The notes under the pieces: generated by a model
Seen by the model: the letters and a program-made list of their open reading frames with translations, nothing else
The model's database searches: none
What the model was told of the DNA's origin: nothing
Made by a program: the position numbers and the translations under genes
Source of the DNA: Litorisediminicola beolgyonensis
GTDB taxonomy: Bacteria > Pseudomonadota > Alphaproteobacteria > Rhodobacterales > Rhodobacteraceae
Reading direction: 5' to 3'
Length of the DNA stretch: 64,000 nt
Assembly (NCBI RefSeq): GCF_042679605.1
Contig: NZ_JBHTMU010000005.1
Span: 62,001-126,000 of the forward strand
In this document: positions 61,129 to 64,000 of the stretch, in pieces
Position numbering within the stretch: position 1 is the first letter of the stretch
How the letters are laid out: each line of letters opens with the position of its first letter

Positions 61129-62651
61129 TGGTGCGACCGATCGAGACGCCGTGGCCGGCTGCACTCTACCGGCCCGGCCTCTGGATCGCTTTGATCGTGG
61201 CGCTTGTGGCGGTCACCCAAGGGCCGACATATTTCGACGAAACCCTCGACTACGATGAGCAGACCTTCATCTTGATGGCGGCGTCCGTTCTGGACGGGCA
61301 TCTGCCGTACACTCAGTTGATCGACAACAAGCCGCCCGGGCTTTTTATTGTCCTGGCTGGTGCAATGGCGCTCTTGGGCGAGAGCTGGCTGGCCGTCCGG
61401 GCATTTGGCGATCTGTGCTTGGTCGTCCTGTTGATCTTGGTCTTTCAATATTCAAAGCGGTTCGCATCGGTGCCCGCCGCTGGATTGGCTTCATCGGTCT
61501 TGGCGTTGACCACGGCCGATTTCATGTGGGCCCACACCAGTTCCGAAATCCTCGCGATGGTTCCGCTTCTCGGAGCGTTCATGCTGATCGACCGCGACGA
61601 GCTGACGTTTCGGCGCATGGCGCTTGCCGGTGTTCTCGTGGCTGCCGCCGTTCTCATCCGGACAAATCTCGCAATCGTTGCGGTGCTCCTCGGCGTCTGG
61701 CTTCTCTTTCGGGTCGTGCGAACCGGGAAAGGGCTGGCTGGCGTGTTCGGGTATGGCCTCGGGGGGCTGTCGGTTCTGGCTCTGCTCTTGGCTGCATATG
61801 CAAGCGCAGGCGCGCTGCCTAATCTGTGGGTTGCAGCGGTCGAAGTGCCGCTCTCGTATTCCGCCAATCAGAGCTCTTCATCGGGTGTCGCCTATCGCTT
61901 CCTTCTGAAGCTTGGTTTTCTGATTTTTGTCGAGAAACCTTGGCTCTGGGTTCCCTATGTCGCTCTGGTTGCACTGGGTATCGCCCGTTCCAAGAGAGCG
62001 GGTGGCCGGACTGTTCACGTCCTGTTTCTATGGGCAGCAATCACCTTCGTTGCTCTATCGATCTTAAAATCTGGCACCCTCTACGGCCATCACATGACCC
62101 AGCTGCTGCCGCTGCTGACGGTGGCGTCTGCGAGAGGGCTGGACCACGTTCCGCTCAGAACCGCGTCGGCAAAATTTTTGACGTTGCCAATTGCACTTGG
62201 GATGATCGCAAGTGTCGGTCTCAGCCTGATCTCCACCACAAACTCCGTCAGATCGGGCAAGCCTTTGGTCGGACATGGCGATGTCGCGAACATCGCTGCG
62301 ATCATCCAAGGGGACATTGAACAGGGTGACACGATCTGGGCCATTCGCGCGCATATTCTGCACCATGTACTGAACGTACCTCCGATTTATCCGGTGATGG
62401 TTCATCCCGAAAACATCGTTCGGGATGAAATTCGCCGACCAATTGCCGAGGCCGGCTTTCTTCCCGACGATGCGTTTCAACGCGTCGTCGACTCGAGGCC
62501 GCAGTTCATTATCTTCGACTCCGAAGAGCTGACTTTGTATCCGTATTCGTCTGACATGCCCGAGCTCGAGGGCATCCTCGCGCAAGACTACGAGGTCGCA
62601 TATGAAAGCGACGCTTTCATCCTGCTGCGATACGTAGGGAACCGGGAGTAG
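61116..62651 (+). CDS. GT-C family membrane glycosyltransferase (ArnT/PMT_2-like)
   Basis: A 511-residue membrane protein with about ten or more helices. The first periplasmic loop carries the acidic motif TLDYDEQTF and, later, PYTQLIDNKPPGLFIV, the PMT_2/GT39-GT83 pattern. Such enzymes use a polyprenyl-phosphate sugar on the periplasmic side. It overlaps the GtrB-GtrA gene by 13 bp (start ATG 61116; ATG 61128 is an alternative), so it is the likely acceptor-side partner. Confidence 0.88.
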   Translation: MAEVMVRPIETPWPAALYRPGLWIALIVALVAVTQGPTYFDETLDYDEQTFILMAASVLDGHLPYTQLIDNKPPGLFIVLAGAMALLGESWLAVRAFGDLCLVVLLILVFQYSKRFASVPAAGLASSVLALTTADFMWAHTSSEILAMVPLLGAFMLIDRDELTFRRMALAGVLVAAAVLIRTNLAIVAVLLGVWLLFRVVRTGKGLAGVFGYGLGGLSVLALLLAAYASAGALPNLWVAAVEVPLSYSANQSSSSGVAYRFLLKLGFLIFVEKPWLWVPYVALVALGIARSKRAGGRTVHVLFLWAAITFVALSILKSGTLYGHHMTQLLPLLTVASARGLDHVPLRTASAKFLTLPIALGMIASVGLSLISTTNSVRSGKPLVGHGDVANIAAIIQGDIEQGDTIWAIRAHILHHVLNVPPIYPVMVHPENIVRDEIRRPIAEAGFLPDDAFQRVVDSRPQFIIFDSEELTLYPYSSDMPELEGILAQDYEVAYESDAFILLRYVGNRE

Positions 62652-62699
62652 CTCTGCTCCCGTTCTTTGGCGCGAATGTCGCCCGACCTACTAAAAGCA

Positions 62700-62725
62700 G
62701 AAAGGGGCCCGTGAAGGCCCCTTTC
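62700..62725. terminator. Bidirectional terminator between GT-C gene and sat-cysC
   Basis: GAAAGGGGCC / GGCCCCTTTC, a 10-bp perfect stem with a 6-base loop, between two convergent genes. TTTTAG-type tails occur on the minus strand side and a TTTC end on the plus strand side. Confidence 0.8.
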
Positions 62726-62744
62726 TCCAACGCGTCAGTTCGGC

Positions 62745-64000
62745 TCAGGCGCCTGCGATCAGGCCCATGGACTCGAGCTTCAGGATCACCTGATGGGCGC
62801 AGTTGTCGACTTCCTGGCCTTCGGTATCGACGCTCAGCTCGGGGTTCTGCGGCACGTCATAGGGATCGGAGATGCCGGTGAACTCCTTGATCTTGCCTTC
62901 GCGGGCGAGCTTGTAGAGACCTTTGCGATCGCGGCGCTCGCATTCCTCGAGCGAGGTCGCGACATGCACCTCGATGAAGGCACCGAACTGCTCGATCTCC
63001 TCGCGCACGGCCCGGCGGGTCGTGGCGTAGGGGGCGATCGGCGCACAGATGGCGATGCCGCCGTTCTTGGTGATCTCGGAGGCCACGTAGCCGATGCGGC
63101 GGATGTTGAGGTCGCGGTGCTCCTTGGAGAAGCCCAGCTCGGACGAGAGGTTCTTCCGCACGATGTCGCCGTCGAGAAGCGTCACCGGACGGCCGCCCAT
63201 CTCCATCAGCTTGACCATGAGCGCGTTGGCGATGGTCGATTTGCCGGAGCCCGAGAAGCCGGTGAAGAACACGGTGAAGCCCTGCTGCGAGCGCGGCGGC
63301 TTGGTCTTGCGCAGCTCCTCGACCACCTCGGGGAAGGAGAACCAGTCCGGGATCTCCAGGCCTTCCTGCAGGCGGCGGCGCAGCTCGGTGCCCGAGATGT
63401 TGAGGATGGTGATGTTGTCCTTGTCCTCGATCTCGTCCATCGCCTCGTACTGGGCGCGCTCCTGGACGTAGACCATGTGTTTGAAGTCCACCATCTCGAT
63501 GCCCATCTCCTCCTGGTGCTCCCGGAAGAGGTCCTGAGCATCATAGGGACCGTAGAAATCCTCGCCCGCCGAGTTCTTGCCCGGACCGGCGTGGTCGCGA
63601 CCGACGATGAAATGCGTGCAGCCGTGGTTCTTGCGGATGAGACCGTGCCAGACGGCCTCGCGCGGGCCCGCCATGCGCATGGCGAGGTTCAGGAGCGACA
63701 TGGTCGTGGTCGACTGGGGATACTTGTCGAGCACGGCCTCGTAGCAGCGGACGCGGGTGAAGTGGTCGACGTCGCCAGGCTTCGTCATGCCGACGACCGG
63801 GTGGATCAGCAGGTTGGCCTGGCTCTCGCGCGCGGCGCGGAAAGTCAGCTCCTGGTGGGCGCGGTGCAGCGGGTTGCGGGTCTGGAACGCGACAACCTTG
63901 CGCCAGCCGAGCTTGCGGAAGCGCGAGCGCATCTCGTTCGGCGTGTCGCGACGGCCGCGGAAATCGTAGTGGATCGGCTGCTGGATGCCGGTGATCGGAC
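62745..64000 (-). CDS. Bifunctional ATP sulfurylase / APS kinase, 5' part outside window
   Basis: The frame stays open to position 64000, so the gene's start is beyond the window. The sulfurylase half shows VAFQTRNPLHRAHQEL and FIVGRDHAGPG. The APS kinase half has the P-loop TGFSGSGKSTIANAL and LDGDIVRKNLSSELGFS, ending GLIAGA. The fused enzyme makes PAPS from sulfate and ATP, for sulfate assimilation or sulfation. Full-length fusions have about 560-570 residues; about 418 are visible. Confidence 0.96.
   Translation of the reverse strand, partial: PITGIQQPIHYDFRGRRDTPNEMRSRFRKLGWRKVVAFQTRNPLHRAHQELTFRAARESQANLLIHPVVGMTKPGDVDHFTRVRCYEAVLDKYPQSTTTMSLLNLAMRMAGPREAVWHGLIRKNHGCTHFIVGRDHAGPGKNSAGEDFYGPYDAQDLFREHQEEMGIEMVDFKHMVYVQERAQYEAMDEIEDKDNITILNISGTELRRRLQEGLEIPDWFSFPEVVEELRKTKPPRSQQGFTVFFTGFSGSGKSTIANALMVKLMEMGGRPVTLLDGDIVRKNLSSELGFSKEHRDLNIRRIGYVASEITKNGGIAICAPIAPYATTRRAVREEIEQFGAFIEVHVATSLEECERRDRKGLYKLAREGKIKEFTGISDPYDVPQNPELSVDTEGQEVDNCAHQVILKLESMGLIAGA

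Noticed and set aside
1..64000. CRISPR arrays, insertion sequences, prophage genes, tRNA or rRNA genes
   Set aside because: No regularly spaced repeats, transposase or phage motifs, tRNA T-arms or rRNA signatures were recognised in any intergenic stretch.

Overview
The window is a dense, high-GC chromosomal segment of an alphaproteobacterium, almost certainly a Rhodobacterales/Roseobacter-group member. The evidence is gene content and style: an RpoH2-type sigma-32, DUF1150 next to Hsp20, a YdcH/DUF465 protein, DUF2927 and DUF2161 proteins, a ThiF/MoeB enzyme with a membrane N-terminus, a sat-cysC fusion, a CIRCE-controlled groESL operon, a perfect CtrA-type box, and many ATGA/GTGA gene overlaps. 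Most of it is core chromosome. No prophage, insertion sequence, CRISPR array, tRNA or rRNA gene was seen.

Layout. 1-0.6 kb: start of a PfkB sugar kinase under a LacI-type palindrome. 0.8-8.0 kb: a one-strand run of envelope genes (zinc-ribbon membrane protein, cytochrome b561, SPFH-GYF protein, DUF2927 lipoprotein, TelA, two XpaC paralogues and two tiny membrane peptides). This is the strongest candidate for an uncharacterised multi-protein system. 8.1-13 kb: rluB, tadA-rluE, hemF, an SDR lacking its catalytic lysine, an rsmC-like methylase and clpS. 13.3-17 kb: HAD hydrolase, a D,D-carboxypeptidase with SPOR domain behind a CtrA box, a LysR regulator and two overlapping small ORFs. 17.1-23 kb: yejABEF peptide importer. 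23-26.3 kb: membrane cytochrome c, pheA, DUF3253, zinc metallopeptidase and a dual-specificity-like phosphatase.

26.3-37 kb: the SRP RNA gene, a 5'-nucleotidase-family phosphoesterase, nudC, SRPBCC, an FAH-family hydrolase with a DUF4198 protein, divergent hemC/hemE, a DMT transporter, an ABC exporter pair and a cupin. 37-48.4 kb: comM/yifB, GST, rpoH2 with an overlapping ChaN gene, an unrecognised membrane protein, coaBC-dut-moeB-like, an M3 oligopeptidase, TraB/GumN and DUF2161. 48.5-50.7 kb: groESL. 50.8-52 kb: a lower-GC islet with a DUF4274-like gene. 52-58 kb: GNAT-DMT-lipase-phnM operon, purEK, ydcH, and hsp20-DUF1150 behind a near-consensus sigma-32 promoter. 58.2-62.7 kb: a GDSL/RTX secreted hydrolase and a lower-GC glycosylation cassette (GtrB-GtrA fusion plus GT-C membrane transferase). 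The window ends inside sat-cysC.

Several parts connect. The window carries an alternative heat-shock sigma factor (rpoH2), a textbook sigma-32 promoter on hsp20, and CIRCE on groESL. Tetrapyrrole genes hemF, hemC and hemE lie close together but are not in one operon. The main limits are that start codons, operators and domain names were assigned by eye; no database search or structure prediction was run.
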